A stretch of DNA of 64,000 nucleotides, taken from positions 75,093 to 139,092 of the forward strand of contig JBCBYV010000010.1 in assembly GCA_039815685.1 (NCBI GenBank). Reading direction: 5' to 3'. Below the pieces are notes generated by a model that worked only from the letters and a program-made list of their open reading frames with translations, ran no database searches and had not been told where the DNA came from. A program made the translations under genes and the position numbers. How positions within the stretch are numbered: the first letter of the stretch is position 1; each line of letters starts with the position of its first letter. Positions 63,532 to 64,000 of this stretch are shown one piece after another. The DNA comes from Thermohalobaculum sp039815685 (GTDB taxonomy: Bacteria; Pseudomonadota; Alphaproteobacteria; Rhodobacterales; Rhodobacteraceae).

Positions 63532-63837
63532 ATGCGCCTTGCCGCCATCGCCACCGTCGGGCTCGTGATGATGCTCTCATCCTGCGGAACCGTCGGGCTT
63601 TTCGGCGAGTACGACGTGCCCGAGAGCCCGGAGACGGCGGAGGCGCCCTGGCCGCGCTTGGTCGATGTCCCCGGCGCCCCGCCGGTCGGCGCCTACTCTG
63701 CCGCTGTACCGGACCCGGCCCAGGGCGTGGCACTGCAGGTGGAGCTCAATGCCGCCGCTGCCGAGCAGAACGCCGCCGCACAGGTACTGGACGAGCCCGT
63801 GTTGAGCGATGCGGACCGGCGCAAGCTTGGCCGTTAG
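63532..63837 (+). CDS. Small lipoprotein
   Basis: 101 residues from the ATG at 63532. A signal peptide of lipoprotein type ends in the lipobox LSSC (residues 16-19 or so), so the mature protein is anchored by a modified cysteine, probably to the outer membrane. The rest is short, acidic and Pro/Ala-rich (YDVPESPETAEAPWPRL, VGAYSAAVPDPAQGV) with no recognised domain. Similar small lipoproteins lie upstream of lysA in many Rhodobacterales; the next gene is lost in the low-quality end. Confidence 0.75.
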   Translation: MRLAAIATVGLVMMLSSCGTVGLFGEYDVPESPETAEAPWPRLVDVPGAPPVGAYSAAVPDPAQGVALQVELNAAAAEQNAAAQVLDEPVLSDADRRKLGR

Positions 63838-63879
63838 ACACGTCGGGCAGCGCAAGGAAATCGTCGCCGCGCCCCCCAA

Positions 63880-64000
63880 AAGGGTTGAAACCGGGGGGGG
63901 GGGGGGGGCGGGGCCGGGGGGGGGGGCCGCGGCCCGCAAAAGTGGCGGGGGCGGGACAGATCCCGCCCGCCGGCGCGAGGGGCCCGACCCCCAACAACCC
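63880..64000. other. Low-complexity G-rich tail, probable assembly artefact
   Basis: Bases from about 63890 contain runs of up to 16 G and a ...GGGGCCGGGG... pattern, unlike anything else in the window, and end in AACAACCC. This looks like degraded sequence at a contig edge; no feature should be inferred from it. Confidence 0.7.

Overview
The window is high-GC chromosomal DNA from an alphaproteobacterium, most likely of the order Rhodobacterales (Rhodobacteraceae/Paracoccaceae-like). This rests on gene content and order: a MucR/Ros zinc-finger regulator, the run aroA-cmk-rpsA-(sppA)-ihfB-lapA-trpF-trpB-trpA, the group phoH-ybeY-corC-lnt near an XRE regulator, metK and trmB, a class I PHA synthase, folE2, and a GTTC-N7-GTTC-type SOS element at uvrA. 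No tRNA, rRNA, CRISPR array, prophage or insertion sequence was recognised. Both window ends cut through or stop short of genes, and the last ~120 bases are runs of G that look like assembly noise.

Layout. 1-1631: start of a short-chain dehydrogenase, divergent from a KpsS-type capsule gene. 1642-3357: periplasmic cyclophilin, coaD and a CBS-domain protein. 3530-4204: an exported Arg/Asp-rich protein with six 11-residue repeats. 4250-9580: uvrA, a sulfotransferase, a small membrane protein, ssb and a DUF3144 protein. 9721-15392: gyrA, convergent on a secreted unknown protein that follows accD and folC. 15578-18634: an EamA transporter, a branched-chain aminotransferase and a VPLPA-CTERM surface protein.

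18766-34000 holds the ancestral minus-strand block aroA, cmk, rpsA, sppA, ihfB, lapA, trpF, GNAT, trpB, a YodC-like protein with an RGG tail, and trpA. It is broken by plus-strand accessory genes: an enolase-superfamily enzyme behind a coupled 39-codon small ORF, a second sulfotransferase of different composition, and a DUF900 hydrolase. 34528-45566: trmB, a DUF2189 membrane protein, a short NapF-like ferredoxin, metK, a hybrid histidine kinase, an XRE regulator, lnt, corC and ybeY. 45563-53320: phoH, three glycosyltransferases and an isochorismatase-family hydrolase lying between phoH and miaB, then mucR and a GNAT enzyme. 53532-63837: flavin reductase, MTA phosphorylase, a threonine dehydratase-like enzyme, folE2, azoR/LysR pair, an AAC(3)-family acetyltransferase, an esterase-like protein lacking its catalytic serine, phaC and a small lipoprotein.

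Most genes are housekeeping: DNA repair and replication, translation, tryptophan, folate, CoA, fatty-acid and SAM metabolism, and envelope assembly. The accessory layer consists of single genes placed between conserved operons, several of them beside palindromic repeats arranged as inverted pairs (REPIN-like), which are the clearest unexplained genome-scale structure here. No complete novel multi-gene system could be demonstrated. The best leads are the repeat doublets, the Arg-rich repeat protein, the RGG-tailed YodC protein inside the trp cluster, the small ORF coupled to the enolase-superfamily gene, and the esterase-like pseudoenzyme candidate.
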